A stretch of DNA of 39,947 nt from Volvariella volvacea V23 (taxonomy: Eukaryota > Basidiomycota > Agaricomycetes > Agaricales > Pluteaceae), in contig KB722768.1 in assembly GCA_000349905.1 (NCBI GenBank), positions 2,623-42,569 of the forward strand. Direction: 5' to 3'. A program made the translations under genes and the position numbers. The stretch's first letter is position 1. Every line of letters starts with the position of its first letter. Under the pieces are notes generated by a model, which was not told where the DNA came from, ran no database searches, and saw only the letters and a program-made list of their open reading frames with translations. Shown piece by piece: positions 30,501 to 39,947 of the stretch.

Positions 30501-31004
30501 TAAGGGGACGAGGAAGAGGGTGCATGAGCTGGCGAATGCGTTTGGGCTGAAGAGTGTGAGCAAGGGCAAGGGGGAGGCGAGGTATACGACGTTGATGAAG
30601 ACGAGCAGGACGGGGGTGAGCATCGACGAGAGGGCGATTGGGAGGATCGTGAGGAGGGGGACTGCGCGGGGCGGGGGGAGCGGGTTTTTGGATGATGACG
30701 ATGATGACGAGGGAGGAGGGAGAGCGTTTGGGAGAGGGAAGAAGGGGAAGAGGGGTGGGACGCATAGAGATGGGGATACGGTTGGAAAGGTTGGTGTTTC
30801 TTCTGTTTTAGTTTGGTGGAGAATGAGGACTCAATCGTTGGGATACAGGAAGCGCCGAAGATTGGCGAAGAGAATGTCGGTTTCAGGATGTTGGCGTCCA
30901 TGGGATGGGCAGAGGGAGATATGATTGGGTTGTCAGGCGGAATTGACGAGCCTCTGACCGCTATTATCAAGAAGACAAAGTTGGGTCTAGGAGCGACGCG
31001 GTGA
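27553..31004 (+). CDS. sqs1: Sqs1-like RGG-R3H-G-patch protein (Prp43 helicase cofactor type), with assembly gap
   Basis: Six exons (27553-27772, 27873-28275 including the gap, 28328-29955, 30012-30129, 30191-30789, 30849-31004) join in frame. The N-terminus is an RGG/RG-rich domain (MSRSNRGRGRGRGRGGRGGG), then DADFFDNGMDFVIQQW; exon 2 continues Arg/Gly/Pro-rich up to the gap. After it come PLSQLLAEDRPYLRPIIFV and HVPTADRVFKVFSG, an acidic Ser/Thr/Pro-rich centre, and the conserved GFLDRYSDTLE. The R3H domain covers ADKGTRKRVHELANAFGLKS and RYTTLMKT in exon 5; the G-patch is IGEENVGFRMLASMGWAEGD to KKTKLGLGATR at the very C-terminus. Yeast Sqs1/Pfa1 has the same order and stimulates the DEAH helicase Prp43 in ribosome biogenesis and spliceosome disassembly, so a nuclear/nucleolar role is likely. 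The last intron (60 nt, donor GTTGGT) was chosen because it keeps frame into the G-patch. Confidence 0.88.
28037..28136. other. Assembly gap (100 N) in the RGG region
   Basis: The gap directly follows Gly/Arg-rich repeats (NRGGRG) in exon 2 of the sqs1-like gene, so the repetitive sequence is the probable cause. Flanking frames are both in phase 0, requiring a true length divisible by 3. Confidence 0.98.
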
Positions 31005-32957
31005 ATGCGTATTTTCTGGCGTCCCTTCTTTCGGCTGTTGTTGTACTTTGGGTTATTAGCTATAGCTGTGACGCTACATATCCGTTTGTTCATAGAAGGA
31101 GCTATGTATAGCGAGCAGGATAAACTCAACAGCTGCAAACGTCGATGACAGTGCACAGTGGTGCTGCCCTAAGGCCAAAAATGATCACTACGGGTTCGTT
31201 TTTGACTGGGCAGTTCCATATGTTAGCGAGGGCAGGATTGAGGAGGAATATAAATATATCAATGCAATAGCAACTTGCCAGATACAGATGACCTGACACG
31301 ATATGAGAATGAAATAATGCAATGTAGCATCTTAACCCATTCAACTAAGATGGATTAAAACCCGTCACGCATCTCAAATCCATGAAGGTGGAAGAGTGCA
31401 CAAGAGTTCATAGATACTAAATATATATAGTCGAAAAGTAGGCATTGGGAAAACATCCCTTAAGGATGGGCCGGTGGGGAGCACTCCTGGAAGTGCTTGG
31501 AACCGGATTTGACCAGTGAAAATAAGAGAAAACCAATCAAGGGCGGAAGGCCCAACAGGTGGCGGAAAAAAAACGCATCCAACTATCCGGCCGCTATAAA
31601 GCCCCGTCTCGTCGAACAGCATGATAAGTTCAACAGATGCCAATGACCAGGAGGGACAAGAGAGGAAGGTAGAAACATTATGAGAAATGTTAATATCAAG
31701 ATGGAATAGCGTTATGCTGCACATGGCGGCGACATCACGGTTCAGCTGTGCGGTGATAGAACACACGGTACTATATTGTAGAGTCAGCGCAAAAGGCATG
31801 CCATGGGCTGGTAAATATACACCTGGGTTCCCATGGCATATTCGAGCTGATGTCGCGCGAAAACCAACACCCTGAGTAAGCGTTCCTATCAATAAGCAGC
31901 AACCTGCAGAGCCCAGGTTTACGACGATCGACGTGCTAGCAACCCATGCCAATGAAAAACATCGGAAAAGGCTAAAGTGATGACCCCACCTTTAATAATA
32001 ACGGCCACAGCGAGAGTATAACTTTAGAGTTTGTATAGTTCCGGTTATTGCAACCCACAGCCAAAGGGAGAGGCCATAGGAGCCCATTGTTGCACGAGTT
32101 TCGATTTGATCCTCCATCGATTGAAATGGTCGTTGAGGTGGTCCGTGAAAGCGAACGGGATGGGAGCACAAAACTGCATCAAGCTAAGGGCAGCACGATG
32201 GGAGCTCTAAAAACACTGTGTGCTTCCTGATTTGAGCCAAGTTGAACGCGACGGCGACGCCAATTCAGTTGGGCATCAGTTCGCAGAAGAGCGTCTGGTG
32301 TGCGCTCTCGTCCATGAAGCTTAATGGCTACTCGTTGATCTGTCAAGTGAATTTTCCCTATACAGGGTCGAAATACAACTCCAAGTTGGAACAGTCCATC
32401 CACTGGGCCCTTCCTCACAATAGCCAGTACTGCCTCTGCGCTTTTCTAGCAGTCGAGTGAGCAGCTGGGGTCTTGTCTCGATTGCTAATACCCAGAACTC
32501 GAAACTATGCCAAGAGTCTTCGTTCGCACTGGTGCTGCGATAGCCGAGGTTGAACTATGGGACAGCCGGGTCAGGATAGGTGGAGGGACCAATTGAGATG
32601 TAAGAGTTCCGAATATGTTCCCGCTTCTATGGTGGTGCGTATTGGATGCAGTTAGTTTTCTACCACTCTGCCCGCCTGTTCTCTACCAGTACCACAGTAT
32701 CCATGTACAACCACGTACGTCGAATGTATACACTCTGTGCCAATGTCCTCGCCGCTTCGGATGCCTTGTACCTGGCCAGACGCTCGACGAAGCGCCCGCC
32801 TGCGGATGGCTGTATGTTGACACAAGTTGGCCAATGCCAGCACATCAGTTCCACACGTGTTGGCCACGCAGCCTTTGCTCCTCTCGCTCTTAATCTCACC
32901 ATCGTCGTCGATTCTTTCTATCGCTCGTCTCAAGCACTCTATTCAGTCAACGCTACT
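31005..32957. other. 1.95-kb spacer; one membrane-protein-like ORF of doubtful status
   Basis: The minus strand is open from 31952 to 31374 (no ATG at its start). Its first part, FSLAWVASTSIVVNLGSAG and CCLLIGTLTQGVGFRAT, looks like two membrane helices, and a possible intron (donor near 31822, acceptor CACCGCACAG near 31750) would join it to LNRDVAAMCSITLFHL. It could be the remains of a small multi-helix protein, but no start or family was found. The part from 32180 on has only short frames; the leader of the NLR-like gene lies at its right end. Confidence 0.3.
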
Positions 32958-35156
32958 ATGTCGCCCTTCAAGAAAGTCAGGGAACTCTCCAAGAACCTCA
33001 TTGCGAGGTTCAGGAAACCGACCACTAACCGCCCAATGCGCAACTCCGATGGCGGGTCTGCGGAAGTCTCGCTTGGCCCTAGTGCGGGCGCGATGGATGC
33101 CGGCTCTTTCGCCGGCCTTCAGGATAGCAATCCTCATCCTCGCGACTCTGGAGCGGACCTGCGCATTAGTCCGTCTCCAATGCCTGGTATGAAGTAAGGC
33201 GTTATTTTGTACCGATATTATGCTCACAAATTGCACTTAAGTTGCAACAGAAACTACAGCTGACACCAGAGACGCATCTTATGGCACTTCCGATGTGGAA
33301 TACGTAACTAGTCCTCAAGCACAACTAGTCGAAAATGATGATACTCTCACTTTGACTAACAATACCAGTGTTCAGGAAGTGAAAGATAATTCTATGGCTA
33401 ATGAGTCATCTGTTGGCTCCACCAGCAAACCCGAGATGATTTCTACAGCCCATATGAAACGAGGAATCAAGATTCTTCATGGTATTTCTGAATCTGTTTC
33501 AGCATTTGGAGGTCCTCTCAAGGCAATTTGTGCTATTGCAAATGAGCTTGTTGAGCTGGCTGAGGTGTGTAAAATATTATGAACTTGCTTTGAAAATGTC
33601 AATAGCTGAGTTCTAATCTAGACTGCAAGCTCAAACAGAGATGATATTGCAAATATTGTAAGAAAAATAGGAAAACACATTAACATAATAGCAAAGATTC
33701 TTGATGGAAAAAAGTTGACAGCTGACTCTGAGAGATATATGAATGAGGTTAAAGAGTAAGTAGCTTGAGTTATAGTATTTTATACTTGCAGTTATTAATG
33801 ATTACCTCACAATCTTTCAATTGGATGAATTCAGTGAATTGTTGAATATCAAAACCAAATTAAAGAATCTTCAGTCTTACAACTTGGTTTCTGAGAAATA
33901 TCATGCTGATTTTATCAAGAATACAATAGCAGAATGCAACAGAGAAGTTAAGGACTTGTTCAATGAAACACTGGTAAGATATACCTTTATGATATATAGA
34001 GGTAGCTAACTGAATTTATTCAAATAAGCTAACAATGATTGGTGAATTGCTGACTTCAGAGGTATAAGAAATAAATTTTAGTAACCATGTTAAAGCTAAC
34101 AATCAAATTTAGGCATCAAATTCTGTGCTTTCTTATGCTTTGTAAGTAAATAAGTATTTGGCTAGTGAAGCTTATTAACTTTTCAAATGTGTCAAGGATT
34201 TTACCACCACTTCTAACTATTTATGGCAGAGAGCAAGAAATTCAATATATGGTTGCAAAGCTAACCTGTTTTGACTTCAGCTACACATATAGCAATTATA
34301 GGTACATGTGGAATTGGAAAAACCACCTTATTTCATGCTATCCTTCACCATTCACAAGTGCATAAACAATTTGGTGAAAACAGATGGTACTTATCATGTG
34401 AAAATTGCATCACATCAAATATTTTTTTGCAAAGGCTTTTGTTTGGCATTGGTAGAATTGAAAAACCAGATCAAGATATGTTGCATTTGTTGGCAGATGT
34501 TGTAAATTCAAAAGGCAGGGCATAGATAATTTTGAAAGCTGCTATCCAGGAGATGAAACATCCAGAATTGAGGAAATATTGGGGGTTTTTGTTGCAGCAC
34601 ATGTTTCAGTGATTATTACTACTAAAAGTACCAGCTGCCCCAAAAATGTGTCATGGAAAGCAATAAACCTAAAGCCATTAGACTTGCAGTTTGCTGAAGA
34701 AATGTATCTGAATGGCACTGAACAAAACACAATTACATCTGAAGCTAGGCAACTATTAAATGAAGTTAATTGTATGCCCTTGGCAATTACACTTTTGGCA
34801 GGACTAGGAAAGAAAATGCCAGATAAAGATTTACTGATTTGGTGGAAGCATAGTCATACAAAAATGCTAAAGCAGCAAAGAGCAAAAGCTCATAGAACAA
34901 CAAGTGTTGAGACATGTACTGAATATTCAATTAAGGCATTGGATGAAAACTATAAGCAATTGTGCCAAGAAATGTTATATTTACTTGCATTGCTTCCTTG
35001 TGGTTGGATTGATTTAGTAGTAGTATTGCAGCAATGGCTAGATCATGAAGACATCATGGAAACTATTGATATACTTTGTACTCAATCTCTCATAACAAGC
35101 CTTAAGAAAGAACAACAATATAAATTATTAGTACCTGTAGCAGAGTATGCCAAAGG

Positions 35157-35161
35157 CCAAT
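35157..35161. repeat. Left target-site duplication (CCAAT)
   Basis: CCAAT directly before the TGTCAG end of the solo LTR; the identical right copy is at 35886-35890. Five base pairs is the usual duplication made by Ty3/Ty1-type integrases. Confidence 0.9.
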
Positions 35162-35885
35162 TGTCAGGAATTGTATTCTTATCTCCTATTTATTCACCAA
35201 TTATTTAATATTTAATATTCTTTTCTTTTTCCTTTTTTTTCTTAAGCACCAGGGAACACGTGACTTGCTTACCTAATCCAGATTAGATTAGATTACATCT
35301 TGGCCACGTGATGCATTACCTTTTGAGCCATCTTTGGAGGTCTTGGGCATCAAGGTATTCTTGGCAGTGTTATTAGTCTTGGAGCCATCATCCTGGCTCA
35401 CAGCTTATCTCTACCCAATGGGATCTTAGCAATACCAGACACTGGTGATGTTATTATGAGGTCATAGATAGATACCCATAGAATAGTCTGGAATAGTGTA
35501 AACATGTACATATGGACTCTGGTAAATATATAAGTGGGCTTGGTTGGCTCTGGGGGTTTTCCTTAGTTTTGACCTTGTCTACTCTGCCAAGCTAGCATTG
35601 TCTCAGAGACTCTGGCACAACCTGAACAAACAGGCTACTAAGAGGTGAGTGTGTGTTATTAGGATTCTTGTATCCCTCTTGTCTCCTTTGCTGGTTGGTA
35701 GTGAGAGTTTTTCGCAACCATGCCACCAGTGATATCTGGGCACTGCTGTGTGGGTGATCCCTTGTAGTAGGCCTATCTGATAATGTGTAAAGATGTGTGC
35801 CGAGTAGTTGGTGTTTTTCCTCTTTGTTTCTTATTTATTGCCTCCTGTATATTATCTTTGGGGCAAAGCACCCTTGTCGCTGACA
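35162..35885 (+). mobile_element. Solo LTR (724 bp) inserted in the NLR-like gene
   Basis: The element begins TGTCAG and ends CTGACA (perfect 6-bp terminal inverted repeats with TG...CA ends) and is flanked by a perfect 5-bp target-site duplication, CCAAT at 35157-35161 and 35886-35890. It contains TATATAAG at 35527-35534, a likely U3 promoter in plus orientation. No internal retrotransposon sequence is present, so it is a solo LTR left by recombination between two LTRs. The reading frame of the NLR on the left resumes on the right in the same frame. It retains about five CpGs, unlike its surroundings. Confidence 0.92.
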
Positions 35886-35890
35886 CCAAT
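35886..35890. repeat. Right target-site duplication (CCAAT)
   Basis: Matches the left copy at 35157-35161 exactly and follows the CTGACA end of the solo LTR. Confidence 0.9.
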
Positions 35891-36309
35891 CATGGATAAA
35901 TCTAAAGCAGTTATACCAATTAAAAGCAAGATATGAAAAAATTATCTCTAAATATAAAGAGTTACCATCCTGAAATTTAGCATTTACAGTAAAGCATCAT
36001 TTAAGAAACATGGAATCAATAGCAATAATTCTCTGTGAACATAATTTGAATAAAAATGCATTATTTGGACAAAATATTATAGATCAACAATTAAAGCTGC
36101 AACCAAGTGAAAAGTTGGTTGGAATGCTTAAAAACAAAAATGCAAACAATTTGGAGTATTACTGGCTATACTGTAATATGCTATATGAGGAATGCAAAAT
36201 CCAAGAAAGTCAAAATGAGTTCAAACATCTAATTAGCTTAAGTAAGCAAAAGAATGATTTAAGAATGCAAGCAAAATGTTTAGAAATGCTTGAAAAAACT
36301 GAGGGACAA

Positions 36310-37080
36310 AAAAATAATTATGATGCTGCTATAAAGAGCATTAAGCATGCACAATCAAAGTTTGAGCAAATTGAAGATCAACAAGGAATAGCCCAGTGCA
36401 TAAAAACTCTTGGTAATATTTATTGCTCACAGACCAAATATGTTATAGCAATTGAGATGCTAACTAATGCACAATCTAAATTTGAGAAAATCAGAGATCA
36501 CAAAGGCTCAGCTTTGTACTTGAAGAGTTGTGGTAATATTTATCTTATGCAGTGCAAATATGATGCAGCATATAAGGTACTAATTAAGGCACAATCTAAA
36601 TTTGAACAAATTGGAGATCAATAAGCTGCAGCAATGTGCTTAAAGAATCTTGGTGATATGTATATAATGCAGAAAAAATATGATATAGTAGTTGAAATGC
36701 TAACCAATGCACAATCTAAATTTGAGCAAATGGAAGATCAAAATGCTATAGCTTTTTGGTTGCATAGTCTTGGTACTTTATATTATAAGCAAAGCAAGTA
36801 TGATACAGCAATTCAAATGCTAATCAATGCACAATCTAAATTTGAGCAAACAAGAGATCAGTGGGGTATGGCTTATTGTCTAAAAAATCTTGGTGACATT
36901 TATTATAAACAAAATCAATATGACATAGCACTTGAGAAAATCCAAGATGAACAAGGCATAGCTTTGTGCATGAAAAGTCTAAGTGATATTTTTTGTATAC
37001 AGAAAGAATATGATGTAGCAATTGAAATGATAACCAGTGCTCAGTCTAAATTTGAGCAAATTGGAAATGAAGAAATTTGT
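36310..37080 (+). repeat. TPR-coding tandem array, 120-bp units
   Basis: About six full units and a partial seventh, each normally 40 codons, with the consensus YD.AIEML.NAQSKFEQI, DQ.GIA.CLK.LG and IY..Q.K. They form the C-terminal sensor-type tetratricopeptide array of the NLR-like pseudogene. Unit 3 carries the TAA at 36622 where the other units have a sense codon. Unit 6 is 10 codons short (around 36930). The high similarity between units points to expansion by unequal crossing-over before decay. Confidence 0.85.
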
Positions 37081-37360
37081 AAAGTTTCAGGATATGTATG
37101 ATGTATAATATAAATAGTTGAATATTAGTAAATACTTATGATAGTATAGAAGAACATAGTAAGATACTAGTTATATTTTAATAGGATACTAGTGTAATTA
37201 TGTATTTATATCAAAAATAGCTTTAGTAATCTAAAAAGAGGCAATTATAATAACAATATTAATTATATATTGATATATTTATAAGAACATACCACCTAGA
37301 AGCCAAAAATACATGAAATACATATGTCATGGTTTCCTACATTTGGCTGCATATATACTA

Positions 37361-37595
37361 TTACCTTCCCTTCATTATCATGTATTCTTCTAGTAATCCT
37401 CACACACTAACATCCTTGAGTGGCTATTGTGGGCACTTATATCTCAGTGCTTGTTTAAGAACTTTTCAGAAGGTTTATCATAGAACCTTAGAGTAATATT
37501 ACATCATGACTTAGTCATATGCACAGCCTTATAGAACATCATGGAATATTGTAGAATAGAAGAACTTACTTTATTGGTAACTTAGTTAAACATGC
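37361..37595 (+). mobile_element. LTR-retrotransposon fragment (U3-like), inverted relative to 39628-39932
   Basis: This segment is the reverse complement, with mismatches and a deletion of about 75 bp, of 39628-39932. Shared landmarks are CTTGAGTGGCTATTGTGGGC (37424 onward), GTAATATTACATCATGA and TTGTAGAATAGA. The right-hand copy continues into a TATA box and LTR-like R/U5 sequence; this one does not, so it is a truncated piece of a second copy in the opposite orientation. CpG-free and decayed. Confidence 0.7.
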
Positions 37596-38820
37596 AACTC
37601 ATTTCAAAGATGTGACAATAATCTCAAGTAAGGATTCAAAAACTTATCATGATCATAATCAATGATGTGAGCAATCAAACAACTAGGATACTGTCCCAAA
37701 ATTGAAAATATATTAGTGGAGTGTCAAATATGATGTAAGTATTTGCTTACCTGTCCCAAGATTGAAAATATCAAGTTTGGGGATAGGACTATGATAGTGG
37801 TAAAGTTTATATATGAAGGAAGATGGTCTGTGCATAAGGAATGGAATATGCTGAAAGGATGGCATGATATGGAGTCATTATGATAAAGAGTGCAATGGTA
37901 TTGGAATAATATTTAAAAGGGGTATAAAACCAGTGAGTTGTTAATGTGTCAGTGACTGAGTTTAGGAGCAATCTGTTATTAGTCACATAACACCACCTAT
38001 CAACCAGGAACAAGTCCAACCTGAGCAGTGTCATACCTAATCCAAAGATTAGCCATCCTTTACCCACTACAGCCCCATTGGGATCTATATCTAGTGGGAG
38101 AATTAGAAGTGGGAAAATTACCCATTGGGCCACTCTCATGAGGAGAGGTTGCCCCAGAGAGGACACCCAGATATCAGCTTGTTCTATATGTGTGTTTCAG
38201 GCTGGTGTCCTAACCAGAATAGTGTAACAGGAAAAGGTTAGTCAGAGAATGATGCACCCAGCAGCCAGTTATTTGTGGCAGAGTCTTTGAGACTTGGAGT
38301 GACCTGGGAAACTAGAAGGTCCAAAGCAACTCTAAGTCTCTGATGATGCCCTATGGCTAGTCAGAGTAAGGAGAAGTTAAACTCCTGATGTCACACACAG
38401 CAAACATCTCTGAGAGCCCTTGGGCTGCTTAGGTGCCAGTGGTCACACTAGCCACTCCTTGTTGAAACTTACTGTTTGGCCCTCAAGCAATAAACAGGCA
38501 ATACCCCCTTGTAAGCCTCCTAACAGCAGAGGGTATTATATGGCCTGTGGGTACACCATCTCATGACCAAAGGAATAGGAGAAAAAAGGATATTTACAAT
38601 GTATTACTCACCCTGTGGTTTGGTAACCTTGAGGTTGTTGGCATTGGAGCAATATAGATGAGATGGTAGAACTTAGAAGTTAAGACCAAGTCGAAGCTGG
38701 AGAGCTTCTGACTGGTTTCCCCTGGTTTATATACATTGTCATCAAATATTTCTGATAAGTATTATTAATGTACAATATATCCTAATTGAGTATCATCTAT
38801 TTATAATTAGTACAATGTAT
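37596..38820. other. AT-rich decayed repeat sequence, no gene
   Basis: No intact coding frame. A minus-strand frame at 37807-38166 and its neighbours look like eroded transposon or LTR sequence. A 21-bp direct repeat with one mismatch (CTGTCCCAAAATTGAAAATA at 37691-37711 and again at 37751-37771) lies inside. The 38280-38560 part is somewhat richer in GC but still lacks CpG. Its origin is not identified. Confidence 0.4.
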
Positions 38821-39400
38821 TTATATTAGGTAGTTCTTATTGTTCTTCCATACTGGGCACCAGTTTGTTGCCATTGTTCTTGGTTTGATGGCTAGCCATT
38901 TGCCATTAGAATTCTGATGAGATGTTGCTAGGGTTTTTTGGGGAAGGTGGGAATGGGAAAAACCATAGCCTTGTCTTTTTGATGGCTGTGTGGTGTTTTG
39001 CCAAGGTATCAAGAGAGTGGGTTTTCTAGAATGTAGATTGTTGATTATTGCTACTGAACCATTGTATTAGTTTGGTGGGTTTTAGGTGGAACCTAGTCAT
39101 TTCAAGTATTGTTCTGTTGGGTTTTGCAACCAGTTTTAGACCCAGACAAAGGGACCAATGTGCCAGTACACCTGGAAGTACTCAGGGTACTCTTTGGTCT
39201 TTGGTAAGACTGGTGTCAGTGTTCATTCTCCCCCCTTTATGATCTTTCTATCCTTTTTTAGTAACAGAAAATATCATATTTCCCTTCACATCTGGTTTCC
39301 TTTCCTCATGTGATTTATCAATACTTCAAACCATACTCCTTAAATTTGTTGATATATTTTGTTATCTGAGATGGCATAGAGGAGTTTGACTTGTCCAAAG
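38821..39400 (-). mobile_element. Decayed retrotransposon internal region (gag-like)
   Basis: Reading leftward from the LTR-like sequence at 39405-39947, the minus strand carries broken coding-like stretches: SSMPSQITKYINKFKEYGL (about 39375-39325) and, near 38830-39010, the Gln/Asn/Lys-rich TTQPSKRQGYGFSHSHLPQK with WLAIKPRTMATNWCPVWKNN. Stops and shifts separate them. Position behind an LTR and composition suggest a gag remnant; no protease, integrase or reverse-transcriptase motif was found. Confidence 0.4.
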
Positions 39401-39404
39401 TGTA

Positions 39405-39947
39405 CTTATTACAAGTACTTACCTCTGTACTATTCTTTGAGCAGGAGTAGATATAGCAAGGGTAGTTGCTTGTGCACAGGTAATGCAGTAGAGTGAGAAT
39501 AAGTCTAAATGAGATTGATTGATCTGAGGAGTGATACTCAGAAGTACAAGCCTTATATATCTACAAGACTATATGTAACTATTTGTACAATATAAATGAC
39601 TGACAACAGATTTATCAGATATCTGAAGCATGTGTTTAACTAATTGACCAATGGCGTAAGTCCCTCTATTCTACAATGTTCCATGACATTTCATGAGGCT
39701 ATACATATAACTCAATCATGATGTAATATGACTCTAAGGTTCTGAAATGTTCTATAACCTTCTGGAAAGTTCTAGAGAAGTCTTGGCATGTGAAGATATT
39801 ACTAATAATGATTACATAATCAGAATAGATGCCTAGGATAAGTGCTAAGGCATAAGTGCCCACAATAGCCACTCAAGGGTATTAGTGCCTGAGGGTTACT
39901 AGAAGAATGTGAAATAATTGAAGGGAAATAACAGTATGGATTGTTAC
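39405..39947 (-). mobile_element. LTR-like sequence on the minus strand, cut by the window end
   Basis: The outer part (39628-39932) is the second member of the inverted pair described at 37361-37595. Inward on the minus strand follow TATATAAGG (39560-39551) and then a pyrimidine-richer stretch resembling R/U5, ending near 39405 before the gag-like remnant. This order (U3, TATA, R/U5, internal) fits a left-facing LTR retrotransposon. The start is at or just beyond the window edge (minus-strand GTAACAATCC...). The primer-binding site was not recognised. Confidence 0.55.

Larger units (their letters stand above)
32958..37101 (+). pseudogene. NLR-like (helical domain - NB-ARC - TPR) gene, disrupted
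   Basis: Early exons splice cleanly: 32958-33186, 33251-33564, 33622-33755, 33835-33973, then small exons near 34029-34061 and 34112-34141, and 34197 onward. After a basic leader (MSPFKKVRELSKNLIARF) comes a helical region (IKILHGISESVSAFGGPLKA and on) like the HeLo/MLKL-type bundles of fungal NLRs (inference). The NB-ARC part shows GREQEIQYMVAKL, the P-loop IAIIGTCGIGKTTLF, RNBS-B-like VSVIITTKSTSCPKN and the GLPLA-like CMPLAITLLAGL, then a winged-helix-like ALDENYKQLCQEMLYLLAL. A TPR array follows. Defects: a 1-nt shift between LTCF and the P-loop (34270-34285), a net deletion at 34523 that removes the Walker-B strand before DNFES and shifts frame, stops TGA 35971 and TAA 36622, and a solo LTR at 35162. 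Family role: sensing of non-self and programmed cell death. This copy cannot make a full protein. Confidence 0.82.
33465..39947. other. AT-rich, CpG-depleted tract
   Basis: Reading through the sequence, CpG is frequent up to about 33460 (for instance six between 33251 and 33460). Outside the solo LTR I see about two in the remaining 5.8 kb (near 38691 and 39655). The change falls inside exon 2 of the NLR-like gene. TpG and CpA are abundant, as expected from deamination of methylated C. The counts are by eye. Confidence 0.8.

Noticed and set aside
31374..31952. 192-codon minus-strand ORF as a full gene
   Set aside because: No ATG at its start and no closed model; only its first part looks membrane-like, so it is described in the spacer entry rather than called as a CDS.
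33779..33834. Alternative starts for the NLR-like gene at later ATGs
   Set aside because: The exon chain from 32958 joins in frame through four canonical introns, so later starts are unnecessary.
37361..39932. Single DNA transposon with long terminal inverted repeats
   Set aside because: No transposase-like frame between the arms, no target duplication found, and the right arm continues into LTR-like promoter sequence; two inverted LTR fragments fit better, though this is not settled.
1..39947. CRISPR arrays, rRNA or tRNA genes, bacterial operons
   Set aside because: No regularly spaced short repeats, no rRNA-like sequence and no convincing tRNA cloverleaf were seen; GGTTCGAATC at about 27305 lacks the rest of a tRNA. 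The window is eukaryotic.

Overview
The window looks like a scaffold from a filamentous basidiomycete, an Agaricomycete. Genes are intron-dense with short (about 50-75 bp) GT-AG introns. Most of the sequence has roughly balanced base composition. The families present (a DUF6533-type seven-helix protein, an ENA-type P-ATPase, an NB-ARC/TPR NLR-like gene, TGTCAG...CTGACA LTRs) are typical of that group. Ceratobasidiaceae (Rhizoctonia-like) is my best guess from protein style, but this is inference. Two runs of exactly 100 N (12751-12850, 28037-28136) are scaffolding gaps. Both fall inside genes, and in both cases 100 is not a multiple of 3 although the flanking frames require one.

Region 1-14.5 kb is ordinary euchromatin with five genes on the minus strand: a Dap1/MAPR heme-binding protein (705-1667), a conserved-looking membrane/proline-rich protein of unknown function (1919-4424), a PWWP-domain chromatin reader with a LEDGF/TFIIS-N-like C-terminal part (5851-7431), an ADP-ribosylglycohydrolase (7626-8828), and an ENA/type-IID cation-pumping ATPase (10681-14318, interrupted by a gap). 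The 8.8-10.7 kb spacer carries short dispersed repeats.

Region 14.5-24 kb holds an NmrA-like NAD(P)-binding protein (17232-18750, minus) with a decayed copy of its last exon about 1.1 kb downstream, a many-exon DUF6533 seven-transmembrane protein (19804-22289, plus) whose frame needs a 2-nt micro-exon, and the ER Qc-SNARE Use1 (22661-23717, minus).

Region 24-27.5 kb is a gene graveyard: a 5'-truncated, frameshifted amidase pseudogene, two diverged copies of an unidentified minus-strand relic, and small orphan ORFs.

Region 27.5-31 kb holds a complete (apart from the gap) RGG-R3H-G-patch protein of the Sqs1 type.

Region 33-40 kb is the most striking. An NLR-like gene (predicted helical N-terminal domain, NB-ARC ATPase, TPR array) starts in normal sequence at 32958. 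From about 33465 the DNA becomes AT-rich and almost free of CpG to the end of the window. Within this tract the NLR is broken by a frameshift beside the P-loop, loss of the Walker-B strand, two further in-frame stops, a 30-nt deletion in one TPR unit, and a 724-bp solo LTR with a perfect CCAAT target duplication. The LTR keeps several CpGs, so it is probably younger than the depletion. The last 2.7 kb is made of decayed LTR-retrotransposon pieces in opposite orientations.

All exon structures were built by hand from frame, splice-site and family logic; no search was run.
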